Shown: positions 1 to 9,709 of the stretch, piece by piece | Layout: every line of letters starts with the position of its first letter | Numbering within the stretch: position 1 is the stretch's first letter | Origin: Spirometra erinaceieuropaei | Lineage: Eukaryota > Platyhelminthes > Cestoda > Diphyllobothriidea > Diphyllobothriidae | Length of the DNA: 64,000 bases | Direction: 5' to 3' | NCBI GenBank assembly: GCA_902702965.1 | Contig: CACRXP010000191.1 | Coordinates: 803,464 to 867,463 of the forward strand | The notes under the pieces: generated by a model | Seen by the model: only the letters and a program-made list of their open reading frames with translations | What the model was told of the DNA's origin: nothing | Databases searched by the model: none | Position numbers and translations under genes: made by a program

Positions 1-109
1 TCCAACACCGGTGATTAGATTTCAGCAATTAACAACTTGCATACCTGCCATCAAGCCATTAGAGCACGAGCGGACAACAATTCCTGACGAAGGGGAGAGC
101 GGGCAATTA

Positions 110-290
110 CCATGTGGACGCGGTAGCATAGGGATTGCATCCTATAAATACTGCAACTTCCTGTGCATGCATCACTTCTTTCTGTCACTGCCTCTGATGA
201 TGGGTTCAAGTAAGAATCTGAAACGTCAGGCGAATAAAGCCATTAGTCCATCCATCGCTTTTGCTTTTTATCAGTGACGTATGCTGCAAC
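110..290 (+). repeat. PLE terminal repeat (pLTR) fragment, family A
   Basis: This stretch holds a block shared with 2975-3155, 3820-3960, 16885-17070, 25855-26010, 26420-26530 and 31795-32290: a 'TATAAATACTGCAACTTCCTG' -like box (here near 145-165), then a hammerhead core, then a segment with AATAAAG. In three of those places it borders Penelope-like coding sequence, so I read it as the pseudo-LTR of a Penelope-like retroelement. No coding part of the element is visible here; the window begins too close. The shared blocks are seen directly; assignment as a pLTR is inferred. Confidence 0.65.
190..231 (+). ncRNA. Hammerhead ribozyme motif, PLE family A
   Basis: The intact core CTGATGA is at 194-200. 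Stem II can form between GGGTTC (202-207) and GAATCT (214-219) with wobbles. The core GAA is at 220-222, then ACGT (223-226), C17 at 227 (predicted cleavage after it) and AGGC (228-231), which pairs with GCCT (190-193) as stem I. ACGT is self-complementary with no loop, so stem III would need a dimer. Hammerheads in Penelope-like elements are established. Activity of this copy is untested. Confidence 0.7.
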
Positions 291-429
291 GCTGTGGCGC
301 ATGGGTGGCCGCAGGTCAGAGAGCCCGAAGCCACTCGCCGCGAGAGTGAGTGACCTAGAGCCAGCGAGACCTTGAACAAGGGCGCCAGACCGGGAAAATG
401 GGCGTTGGCAACACACGTCTAGATGCATA

Positions 430-620
430 GATGTTTGGCAGATTTTGAATAATTCATATTGACCCAACTGTGAAAAACTCGGGATTCGAAACCACGCAGT
501 AATGGGAAAGCTTTAGTACAGCCAACGCTCTAACCACTCGAGCTACGAGGCCCCGCCGGACGACTCGAGTTTAATAACATTTGGGTCAAGTTACCCCCCA
601 ACCTACTGCAACGTCTGGAA
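430..620 (-). repeat. tRNA-derived SINE-like repeat, copy 1
   Basis: On the minus strand a Pol III-type A box (TAGCTCGAGTGG, 534-545) and B box (GGTTTCGAATCCC, 481-493) are spaced as in a tRNA. Upstream and downstream segments are shared with the plus-strand copy at 1109-1290, including the tail reading CACAGTTGGGTCAATATGAA. A 25-nt piece of the tail (TTTTGGCAGATTTCGAATAA) recurs near 725-745. It could be a decayed tRNA gene rather than a SINE, but the shared non-tRNA flanks favour a dispersed repeat. Confidence 0.6.
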
Positions 621-759
621 TCCGCCATATTTGATACAGTGAGTTGACTGCTCAACCAGGATTTCCTAAGTAATTCACCTAGAATCCGCCAGATGACTAC
701 CAGGCTCACGTAATTCATAGATGTTTTGGCAGATTTCGAATAATTAATATCTGTAGACA

Positions 760-1120
760 TCAGTCCCAATACGGCAGTCGAGTGTTATGGTATCTGGAAA
801 GATGTCTACACGAAAGCCCTCCTCGAGGAGGTGAGGCAGTTAGGGGAAGAAAACTTTGAAGTCCAAGTGGATGAAACAATGATAACGAGACGCAAGTTCA
901 ACGTCGACCGCTTGAAGAAGCAGAGCTGGATTTTGGGTATGAAATTCCGCTTAGGTAACCATTTCTAGGCATGTACGATACGAACAGGAGGAAGGCTCTG
1001 TTCAAGCAAGTGAACGACCGGAGCTGGCCTTCCCTGAAGGCCGTAATTAAGAAGTGGGTGGTCCAAGGTAGCGTCATAGTGACGGACCAATGGAAGGCGT
1101 ATGTCCGGCGGGTAACTTAA
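760..1120 (+). pseudogene. Merlin-like (IS1595-type) transposase fragment with a 32-bp intron
   Basis: Reading frame from about 760 gives a partial DDE transposase. It contains QVDETMITRRKFN, matching the Merlin 'first D' block (IDES-F--RKYN), followed by SWILG. After a GT..AG segment at 937-968 it resumes in phase as MYDTNRRKALF and ends with GSVIVTDQWKAY, matching the second-D block (SDCWKAY). Splicing g936 to g969 restores a Gly codon. The third acidic residue block is absent: the frame stops at 1118-1120, where a tRNA-like repeat begins. So it is a 5'- and 3'-truncated copy. Family assignment rests on motifs I recognise, not on a search. Confidence 0.65.
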
Positions 1121-1290
1121 CCCAAATGTGATTAAACTCGCGTCGTCCGGCGGGGTATCGCAGCTCAAGTGGTTAGAGCGTTGGGTGTACTAAAGCCTTC
1201 CCCCTACTGCCTGGGTTCGAATCCCACCGAGGCGCCGAATTTTTCACAGTTGGGTCAATATGAAACACTCTTGGATGTTAGTTTCATCGG
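1109..1290 (+). repeat. tRNA-derived SINE-like repeat, copy 2
   Basis: A box CAGCTCAAGTGG at 1161-1172 and B box GGGTTCGAATCCC at 1213-1225, with a well-formed T arm and D stem, but a poor anticodon stem. Flanking sequence (from GGGTAACTT near 1109 to GGGTCAATATGAA near 1263) matches the minus-strand copy at 430-620, so the two form an inverted pair. It abuts the Merlin-like fragment and probably truncated it. Confidence 0.6.
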
Positions 1291-1299
1291 CGGACAGCG

Positions 1300-2975
1300 T
1301 AATTGCTCATCATGTTTTGCAGCATTCCCAAAGTTGAGGGCCTTCTTCGGTCGTTGTACTAATACCATGAAACGTCAACCAACCGCAGCAGCCACATCCG
1401 TGGGTTATTTCACTTACACCCGACTTTTAGACTCGTAGCTGTTTCTTATGGTTCACCTGACATGAGAATGGAACTGTTTGCACCACGTGGAATTGTGGCG
1501 TCTAAGCAGTGATAGTGCACTCAGAGCGCCACAATAATCACGGCCCAGTCCCGCTTTGGAGGTGAAGGGGAATGACTCCAGTAGGAGTACTGTATTTTCT
1601 GTAGAGAAGCCCGGTGGCTATCAGAGCCCCCGACACGGGGCCAGCTGTAGGCCCGCCAGCGTCCGTACGCCAAAGTGACGTGGGCGTGCGTGAATAAGCG
1701 TCACGTGAGATTTAATCAATGTCAGTCTGGTCAGTTAATTGGGTGAGAGTGGACTTGGTGGGCGCCTGTGATTGGCTATCCTCGGGGCTGAATATGCTCA
1801 CTTTCCGGCGTTCAGGGGTCGTGATCACATGACTCCTAGCGCGGCGTGGGTGTCAGAGGCGGAAGGCTTAGTGTCGTCTGAGGGGTTACAGGCTGATCAA
1901 CATCTTTTGACACATTTTCAAAAGTAAAAGGTCGCTATTCGAAAACTGGCCTTCGAATGGGTCTGTTTCCAGTCACTTGCATGAATTAAAATGAAAAAGA
2001 AATAGTAATACTTGAGGAAGATGCGTATTTTCGACTGATTTTTATATCTGCATATCTTATATTTGAAAAAAAAACAAAATTTTTGTAATATTTGAATGGA
2101 TCAGTTCAGCACTTTGAGAAGTTTACCGATACCAGTGAAATGTGGAACCCGGCCAGCGTTTTTCATGTTAGCAAGGGGTCCAAAATAAATGTCATTTCTG
2201 TTCACGAAATTGAGGCTGCGAAAGTCTCCTAGTCTGCTCATGATATCACATTACTACACCTTGGAGTATCGAGGTATATGAATAATCGGCTCGATTACCT
2301 AACAAGTATCTTTTCAAAAGTTCATTCAGTGCTTTAAGAGGATGTAATTATCTATAAAAGAGCGCAGGAAATGAATTGTACACATTTTCTGTAAGCTATT
2401 TCTGAATTCACACTGACATCATAAATCAGTGGTCAAATGCACACTACTAAAGCGGCCATTTCTGCGGCAGAATTTATACAAGAGGCTGAAAACATGTTCA
2501 ACTGGCCTAAACAATATGTATTATTAGAAGCCATATAGAAGATAACCATAGATAATTTTTTTATAAAGTCCGTCGCATGCTGTGTTTATCAGTCTGGTGT
2601 AAAGTAACGGCGGCAGCAGATCACCATATAAACCAGTAGGATTAGGACTCGCGACCCAACACGCCTAGCTCATACCATCTCGGTTTTGAGAAGGAACCAT
2701 GCGACCACTTGACTCTCTAAATCAATATGGCTTCCAAGAAGAAGACAGATGCAGAGACCGTTAGGATTCTGACTCTATGGAGACAAACACCCCTCTGGTA
2801 GAGATCTGTGAGCTGATATAACGCGGCAAGGCCGCCATCTATACTCTACTCCACCGGGTTCGGGAAGCCCCATTTCGTAGGCCTAACGGTGAACACTGCA
2901 TGGAGACGGCTTGCAGCGCCTACAAGCCCATGCGGCAACCGTGGTCCCGCTTGCCGACACAAGGGAAGATGCGAG
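1300..2975. other. No gene recognised; one repeat fragment
   Basis: No conserved coding signal seen. About 2255-2480 resembles part of the arm of the foldback family (ends with an 'ACTACTAAAGCGGCCATTT' block) and shares a 'ATATGAATAATCGGCTCGA'-like block with 19260-19300. 2040-2100 is AT-rich. Confidence 0.4.
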
Positions 2976-3155
2976 TTCCAGGAACTAGTTGGTAAGTAGA
3001 AGCGATCGCTGGAACAAGGGCCTTATACACCTGACGTCTCGGATTCTCACTTGAACCCAGAGACAGTGACAGAAACGGGTGATTCGTGCATAGGAAGTTG
3101 CAATATTTATAGGATGCAGTCGCTATGCCGCCGCATACCTATAGCAATTAATCGC
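2975..3155 (-). repeat. PLE family A pLTR fragment, decayed hammerhead
   Basis: Reverse complement of the family A block: AGCGATCGCTGGAACAAGG at 3001-3019, the hammerhead region at 3031-3065, and the TATTTATAGGATGCAGTCGC block at 3104-3123. On the minus strand the ACGT stem III palindrome and stem II remain, but GAA is GAG and most of CTGATGA is deleted, so it should be inactive. Confidence 0.6.
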
Positions 3156-3159
3156 GCTC

Positions 3160-3820
3160 CCCTTCATCAAGGACTGTTGCCCTTGTTGGATGCTGGCGTG
3201 ATGATTGCTCGGCCACCTGGCTCACGGGCTTGCGGGTCCCCCGAGTGGTCAATTACTTTGGTCCCGCTTGAAAAGACAACTTAACTAGCGAAACTCAGCC
3301 GACAACGATGGCTAGACTTACGATAACGACGATGAGAGTAGTACATTGGGCGTCAACCGGCCCAGACGCTCCGCCGCATCTAGAGTACGATGTTTACGCT
3401 TGGGAGCCACGCCGAAAGAAGCACACTCATAAACTTGAGGTGGGGGGTATAGAGAAGTACTACAAATGGTGTTCGAATTAAATTCACATGAATACCCACA
3501 GCTGTTGCCTGCGTTAAATCTACCTACTCTCCGTTATCGGCAGGCCAGAGGCGAAGTAATTTTAACCCTACCGGTGCCTAACGGCATAGCTCGCGACATT
3601 TACTGTATACGATTTTGTCAGCCAGGACACAGCTCTCAATACTCTTCACAGAAAGTGGTCGAAAAGTGAAATGCTTTGTTCACTGCTGTTGTTCAGGGCG
3701 GCACTGTAACAAATGGCACAACTTGGCCACTACCTTTACCAACTGCGGTAAATTTACTCGTGTTTTGCAATAAGAATAAAAAAACTATTTGATTCTTAAG
3801 AACTGTACCAAAAAGGCTCG
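3160..3820. other. No gene recognised
   Basis: Only short open frames with no motif I know. Nothing repeated elsewhere in the window was noticed. Confidence 0.4.
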
Positions 3821-3960
3821 TGTGCTCAGAAGGAGATGTGATCGCTGGAACAAGGGGTCCATTGACCCAACGTCTCGAACTCTCACGCGAACTCAGCATA
3901 AGAAACAGGCGCAGAGAAGGGTAGTATAGGCTTTGAGCTGGTCCCCCAGAACTCGCCTAT
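3820..3960 (-). repeat. PLE family A pLTR fragment, strongly decayed
   Basis: Contains the reverse-complement blocks GATCGCTGGAACAAGGG (3840-3856) and CAACGTCTCGAACTCTCAC of the family A pLTR, but no intact hammerhead core. Confidence 0.5.
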
Positions 3961-4900
3961 TAGCTTTTATCTAACATGTGTGCCTTGGCAGCAAACAGTT
4001 TGCTTATCCCGTGCATATCGACAACCGACTTGAATGCGTAGCATGCACTGTTGACAACACTTCCATGTATCATCACTATAGGCAATTACTTCCCCGTAAA
4101 GCGTTTCCCGAAAATATGGACCAGCTTACGTGAAGTGGGAAATAAGAGGAGGGCGTTCGCACGTAAGTAGTCTGATTTGTAGGAGCGGATGGAAGGATGT
4201 TTAACCTAAAACAGTCATCTTGTATTGCAAAATCATTTGCATGCCAATGAGCACCTAAAATCTCCTTTAACGACAGCTTGTATAAAGTTGGACAGTTTGA
4301 CCTTTGCCACCGACAACATGCACTTTGCACCCCTGGACGTGGCACCTGCGTGAATTGATTTAGCAAGACTTTCGCTGCATTTGTCGCACTGGATCCTCCC
4401 TCATCCACCTGGGTCCGCTGAAAGCGCCAGAAGGACGGTAGGTGGGCGCGGGCGCAGTAGTTGACAGAGCTAAACGGTCGAACTACGCGTTCCGCACACG
4501 ACCTGGCCCCCGAATAATGTACCAAATCTTGGCATAGATGGGGGCTCCGGCCCCACATCAGCCGGGGGGCCATAGGGGTCTGGCTAAGAGGGAGTCACTG
4601 AACCTGATTCCCAGTCATCCAGTCTGTCCAAAAGCACAAGTCCCTGACCGCATAGAGCACGTTGGCGGCCTTACAAACCCCAGCTTTGGCACATTTTGAC
4701 AGGTTCAGGCGCGTCAGATTTATTGCGGAGAGAAATGCATTGAGTTCCGCAAGGAGGGGTTCCTTGGTGTCGGCTTTACCCCCTCTTTTCATGCACCAGC
4801 CGACTGGTCCGAGTCTGTCAATCAATCTGCTGGTGATGAAATTCTGCGCAACTGCTGACAGAGCCAGACCCCCGTCTACGCGTGCTACGCACAATCTGAT
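3960..4900. other. No gene recognised; block shared with 56140-56300
   Basis: A 165-codon open frame on the minus strand (4076-4573) has no recognisable domain and an amino-acid make-up typical of chance ORFs. Roughly 4720-4870 resembles 56140-56300 in the same orientation (caccag-cgac-gtccg... gttggtgatga... blocks), so it is probably a dispersed repeat. Confidence 0.35.
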
Positions 4901-4904
4901 TTCC

Positions 4905-5000
4905 TTATTACTGATTCAGTTCGGTTCAGTTCAGTTTTATTTGAGGGAAATGTGGGTCTTCACCTTTGAACTCCCTATTTGTTTACAAGCAACTGAAAAA
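4905..5000 (-). repeat. CR1-like element 3' tail fragment
   Basis: On the minus strand the sequence reads AATAGGGAGTTCAAAGG ... TTTCCCTCAAATAAAACTG followed by short CTGAA-type repeats. The same tail, ending in repeated CTGA units, closes the CR1-like copy at 49090-49980. Only the 3' end is present, as is usual for 5'-truncated non-LTR insertions. Confidence 0.6.
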
Positions 5001-5504
5001 TCTCAAAAACTGGAAAAGGTGTCATAAAGGTAGCAAATAATCGGAAAAGCGTCAACTCTGTGCAGATAGGCGAACTGTCTCGAGCGTTAGTGGTACAAGC
5101 AGTAGTACAGTGGTCGTTTGGAATGAAGGAAAGGAAATAATATTCCCAGTGACAAAAGTTGCATAGGTGCATGCCAGTAAGCGTAGGCGATGGATTTGAT
5201 ACAAGGTCCCATCAAGCTATCCAAAACTTTTTGGGCAGCGCTTGTTGGCTACGGCAGAGGCGGCTGCGATCAGGCTACGCGAATCGGTCCTATGCGCACA
5301 GAAGAACTTCATACAGGTCCCACAGTTGCCATGGTTCAAAGCCACCCGCATGTAATTACCTTCGCCGGGGGCCCACCTTCTCCCTGGCGCTGACTGGAAT
5401 TGTGGAGTTTCACCTTTCCCCTCCCCTCCCCAAACCCGAGCTACAGCTTAATTATCTACTTGCCCTTATCTTTTAATTAATTACTTCAATAGCCATATAA
5501 ATGT

Positions 5505-5600
5505 ACAGGCCTGAGGAGAATTTATCGAAAGCAGACGTATGCTCGTCAAATTGCCTTTTGAATACGAAATTCAATTAACAATGCTACTGAAACATAGTAC
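5505..5600 (+). repeat. Hammerhead-bearing repeat (family B), fragment
   Basis: Shares an ordered set of blocks (GGC, hammerhead core, CGCCAACT-like, GAATAC..AATTTTC-like) with 48800-48880 and 56510-56640. In the 56.5-kb copy it abuts PLE coding sequence of the opposite strand, so it may be an inverted PLE pLTR. It lies just past the 3' end of the CR1-like element. Confidence 0.5.
5508..5547 (+). ncRNA. Hammerhead ribozyme motif, family B
   Basis: CTGAGGA (5511-5517, fits CUGANGA), short stem II GAATTTATC (5518-5526, two pairs), GAA (5527-5529), stem III AGCA/TGCT (5530-5533 with 5540-5543, loop GACGTA), C17 at 5544, and stem I GGC (5508-5510) with GTC (5545-5547). All conserved core positions are present; stem I and II are weak. 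Untested. Confidence 0.5.
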
Positions 5601-5651
5601 GCAGTAATATAGGATTTCTCAAGGTTTCGGACGTCGGATGGTAATTTAGTG

Positions 5652-8361
5652 GGCACCGCTATACCAATCCAGCTTCCCCTTAAAGACCTCGACGGAAGCA
5701 GACATAACGACATCCGGAGGCTGGGCGTTCCGAGCTTCAAGCACTCTGTTAGAGAAGAAGAATGTTCATGTGTCCAGCCTGGCCTCGACCACACGTAGTT
5801 TGAATTGATGACCTCATTGGTTTGTGGTGGTTGCTAACTCGATGAAGTCCCCCTGTAAGAGGCTGCATTCCTGGCTGCGTATGATACGCGTCACAAATAT
5901 CGTTGCACGTATTTGAACCCTTTCGAGGATGCTCAGGTCCTTCGCGATCCAGGGTTTCCAAGCTTGCATAGCAAATTCCAGTTGCGGCAGCACAAACGTT
6001 CGAAAAACATTAGCGAAGCAGTCCTCACCAAGGGCAGAGAAAGTCCGTTTGACAAGGTAGAGAACTAACATCGCAGACTTGGCTACCTTCGTGCAGTGCA
6101 GCGAGGGTTTGAGCGAGATCGTAATCCATACTCCCAAGTCCTTCTGCGAGTCCACTTCTTGTAGTGTAATACCATTCAGGCAGTAAGCCATGTGGCTCGC
6201 AGAGCGGACTCTGTCGACTCGTAGAATATTGCACTTGTTCTCAGTGAGCGGCAAAAGACAGCACTTTGGCCACTGTTGGAGTCGGTTTAAGTTCGCCTTC
6301 AAATGCTGTTTGTCGTCGGCAGTTCGAATGACGCTCCAGAGCTTAATATCATCCACAGGCATGGTGACACCACAATCCAGTTCACTGTCACATTCGTTGA
6401 CGTAAATAATGAACAGAGTAGAACCGAGAATTGAGCATTGGGGAACACCGATTTCAACGGCAACCTCCGTCGACAGCTGACCACTGACGTGGACAGTTTG
6501 AGAACGATCAAATAGGAAGCTTTGAATCCATTTTAAGAGGTTACCTCTTAAGCTCAATTTGCTCAGGAGGCGCTGATGTGGGACACTATCAAATGCCTTT
6601 ATAAAGTCGATATAGACTACATGCAGCGCATTGCCTTCATCAACTGCCCGAGTCCAACGCTCCAAACAGTTAGTCACGCAAGACCTGCCACTATGAAACC
6701 CATGCTGCGCATCAGATAACAAATTATGCTGCTCTAGGAAGCTCATTAGCTCTTGTTTAATTATTTTTTTCCATGATTTTGCAGCAGATGGAGGTAAGGC
6801 TGATTGGTCTGTAACTGTTTGCAGAGGCCTTGCTGCCTCCTTTATACAGCGGTGTGATCCGCGCAGATTTTCAGTCGGCGGATAGACAGCCGGCTTCGAA
6901 AGAGGCTTGAAAAAGTATGGACAATGGTCCGGCTAGTTCAGCAGCGAGCTCCCTCAGTAACTTAGGCGGTATGTCGTCTGAACCTGGTGATTTCGACTCA
7001 CTTAGCCTCATTAGCTCTTTGCGAACAGTCGCTTCATCAAAAGATACAGCCTCAATTTTTGGACCCTCATCAAAGTCGTAGTCGGGAGGAGTAAATGCAC
7101 TTTCAGTAGTAAAGATGGATTTAAAAAATTGTGAAAGGTACTCAGCTTTTTCTCCATCCTCACCGATTTCTAGGTCTCCGCTTGTCTTCAGGAGGGGGAC
7201 AGGATATCTGATTGGTGTGCTGCTTCTTATGTAGCTGTAGAATAATTTAGGATTTTTCCACAACACGATTCAGTAGGCCTTTTTCAAAATTTTGTCGTGT
7301 CCTGAGGGTAAGTCTCTTGGCTAAGTTCCTCTGTGCTTTGTATGCGTTTATGGATACAGGATTCCTATCAGTGAGAGATTTCGGCCACAATCTTCGCTTT
7401 TTATTTACCTCCTTTTTGAACACCAGAGTCAGCCACTGGGGTCGATTATTTAGCCCTTTCCGCGAAGGCAGGCAGTGGTTTGTCGGGAGAACATGCAATA
7501 ACTCACTGAACCATTTCCAATCCTCCGCTATATTTCTGAAAAAGCTGATTCCCAATCTATATTGTTGATTTCGGCATTCATTTGTTCGAAATCACCACGC
7601 CAAATATTTCTTCTTATTCTGGTCGGCTGTTCAGGCACGGAAAAGATTGAATAATCCCAATGAAGTACGATGTGGTCGCCTCGGCCTAAGGGAGGCAGAC
7701 ATTGCACCTCATCTATGCTGTCCAGCGATTTCGTGAGCACCAGGTCCAAACAGTTTGATTGCTGCCCCTCACGCACCCTCGTGGGAAATAAGACGTGCTG
7801 AGTGAGAAATGACCTGAGTCCCCTGTCCAAGAAGCGTCGGTCGAAAGGTAGTTCTGGGCCGCGCGCGTATAGTGAACTCCAGTCAATGAGCGGTGCATTG
7901 AAGTCGCCCATGATCAGGACATCAGGCCGGAGAGCAAATCGTCCTAGCTCCTCTAACAGACGAACGTTAGCCTCGGGATCACTCCTCGGTGGTCGACAGA
8001 CGGTCAGAACTTCAAGGCTATGTGATCCTGGTACCCTTATAGTGAGCCAGATAGTCTCGGCGTTGCAGGCAAACTGTTCTGTTTTTTTTCTGACACAAGC
8101 AGGCCGTGATTTGCGTAAGTGACGACTCCTCCTCCCAGACGCTCTCTCCTGTCTCTTCGAAACAACTGAAATCCTGGTCGCACTAATTGGCGGTCATCCA
8201 CGTTTCTGTCAAAGAGACAACGACGGGGGAAAGGTCACAGATGTGGATCTTTAGTTCGTCTAACTCGAGCAGTATACTTTGCACGTTGGTGTAAAAAACT
8301 CTAGTTTCAGATTTATGTGGCGTTTTATTATGGTGCTGCTTGAGTTCCCATTTAAGGGACC
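5652..8361 (-). pseudogene. CR1-like non-LTR retrotransposon ORF2 (endonuclease + reverse transcriptase), decayed
   Basis: Reading the minus strand from about 8361: an APE-type endonuclease with SLTETW, GGGV, MGDFNAP (near 7911), CLDLVLT and GRGDH blocks (to about 7650); a linker; then the reverse transcriptase with LYKGGS, SYRPISLTS (about 6800), FIKAFDSVPH, GVPQCSILGS and the catalytic PVDD (about 6348-6360; normally F/Y-A-D-D, so Ala is Val). The C-terminal region ends in GHQFKLRVVEARLD and SNRVLEA near 5700. Frame changes near 8180, 7540, 7260, 6870 and 6760 and an in-frame TGA near 5770 break it, so it is not functional. Parallel C-termini occur at 14188-14510 and 49090-49822. Confidence 0.85.
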
Positions 8362-8363
8362 TA

Positions 8364-9387
8364 TTATGCCCTCATTCGAATCGGTTCCGTCCAGCGAATT
8401 AGGGGAGGACGCTGCATTATCTGGTTGTTGTAGATCACGAGATTCGTCTCGCCATTCTGCAATCTTGTTCTCAATCCCAGAACTAACTGTCGACGCCTTA
8501 TTCTCTCTGACAGTGTGTAGTCCGGCTGAAAAAACGCCGCGGCTGGTGTAAGTGCTACTTGTTCTTTGTTAACTAGCACAACCTTAAGTGGTCGGAGACG
8601 TGAATGCTCTGATGTGTCGATTGAGCGCTTTCCAAGCCTAAAGGCCTTGTGCACCGAAATTTCCTCATCGGAGCGCAGAAGCTCGTTGAGTAGACATTGA
8701 AAGAGTTGCAGGTCTGTCGAGACCCGCTCTTTAGAGGCACTAGCTGTGGATTCGGGAAGTCCCCGAATGATCAGACATTGCCCTCTGTCCGGCGACTCCT
8801 TCGAGATCACGGTGGTTTCCATGATCTGACGATGATGTAAGCCACAGTCGAATAAGATCCTCATTCGTCCCTGTTTTGTTTGCCTTATCACCAAAGTCGA
8901 AAGTTTTTGCGATAGTTTGAGGGTTTTAGGACCCATGCCATTTCCCCTGATGGCTCTCCGACGCCGCTGGTTCCGGTTCTTCGACTGTCCATTTCCCTCG
9001 ACCTTTTTGCTGCCAGATTTCTCTTTTCTGCTTTTTTTTCGTTTTTTGCTAGTTGTTTTCGTCTTGTATTTTAAGTGTTTGTGCTGGGGCTGCCGTGACA
9101 GCTGCGGTTACTGGCGTGTCTTTTGTGCGACGTCCCTTGGCCCTACTTCTAGTTATTCTTCCAGCAGGTATATTCGTATCGTCAACTGTGTCTAGCCTAC
9201 ATTGTACAAGAGTTTTAATCTTTTCATTCTCTTCCTCAAGGCGGTTGATTTTGCCGGCCAATATCTGGTATCCGCGGCAAAATCGATCGATATGCGGTGC
9301 GCCTGTACTATCAAGTAAACTTTGCGACACTGATGTAAAACTAAAGAACGTGCAGTGGTTTGGCTGCATCGGTACATGATTGTACAC
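8364..9387 (-). pseudogene. CR1-like retrotransposon ORF1 (coiled coil + basic + RRM-like), one frameshift
   Basis: Two frames join to give an ORF1-type protein. The first (9387 to 9052) has a short coiled coil, GKINRLEEENEKIKTL, and a basic stretch TRSRAKGRRTK. The second continues from about 9045 through KKSRKEKSGSKK and QRRRRAIRG into a ~190-residue part starting at 8936 with CLIIRGLPES, HKAFRLGK and RPLKVVLV, typical of the RNA-binding ORF1 proteins of CR1-like elements. Its stop codon lies a few bases before ORF2, as expected for a bicistronic element. One frame change near 9050 and the broken ORF2 argue for a dead copy. No 5' UTR limit was determined; the element may begin near 9460. 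Confidence 0.7.
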
Positions 9388-9572
9388 CTGGCGAGCCGAC
9401 CCAAAAAGCGGTCAACTCCAACGGCCCCCGTGTAACTAGGCCACATATTGTACATCACCTGCAGGCAACAGTTTAATGTCGATTTTAACTGCTATTGAAG
9501 TCGAAGATGAAGTGACGTATGCCTGCTTAGGAGGCTTAGAGTTGGCAAGAACATGGAGGAAGTTGCCAGGCT

Positions 9573-9578
9573 TTTATT
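9573..9578 (-). promoter_or_regulatory. Candidate poly(A) signal AATAAA of the ALDH gene
   Basis: TTTATT on the plus strand reads AATAAA on the minus strand, 59 nt downstream of the ALDH TGA stop at 9637-9639. Position and orientation fit; no transcript evidence is available. Confidence 0.5.
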
Positions 9579-9636
9579 TATAAAGCAGTGCGACAAATGT
9601 TAACCTTCGACACTGAAGTGATAAGGAATGTGACTT

Positions 9637-9709
9637 CAGGAGTTCTTCACCGAAACAGGCATCGATATAGTCTTGACCTCCAGAAAGTGTTCCAAGTTGT
9701 ATTTTCCCC
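9637..9709 (-). CDS. ALDH terminal exon F (73 bp)
   Basis: Acceptor TCGTTTCAG; G completes ATG, then [23 protein letters not shown] and TGA. The EVKT motif and the KNS end match the C-terminus of ALDH1/2 proteins. Confidence 0.92.

Noticed and set aside
1165..1235. Functional tRNA gene
   Set aside because: Good A and B boxes and T arm, but the anticodon stem does not pair and non-tRNA flanks are shared with another copy.
4076..4573. 165-codon minus ORF
   Set aside because: No domain, no splice context, and composition like chance ORFs.
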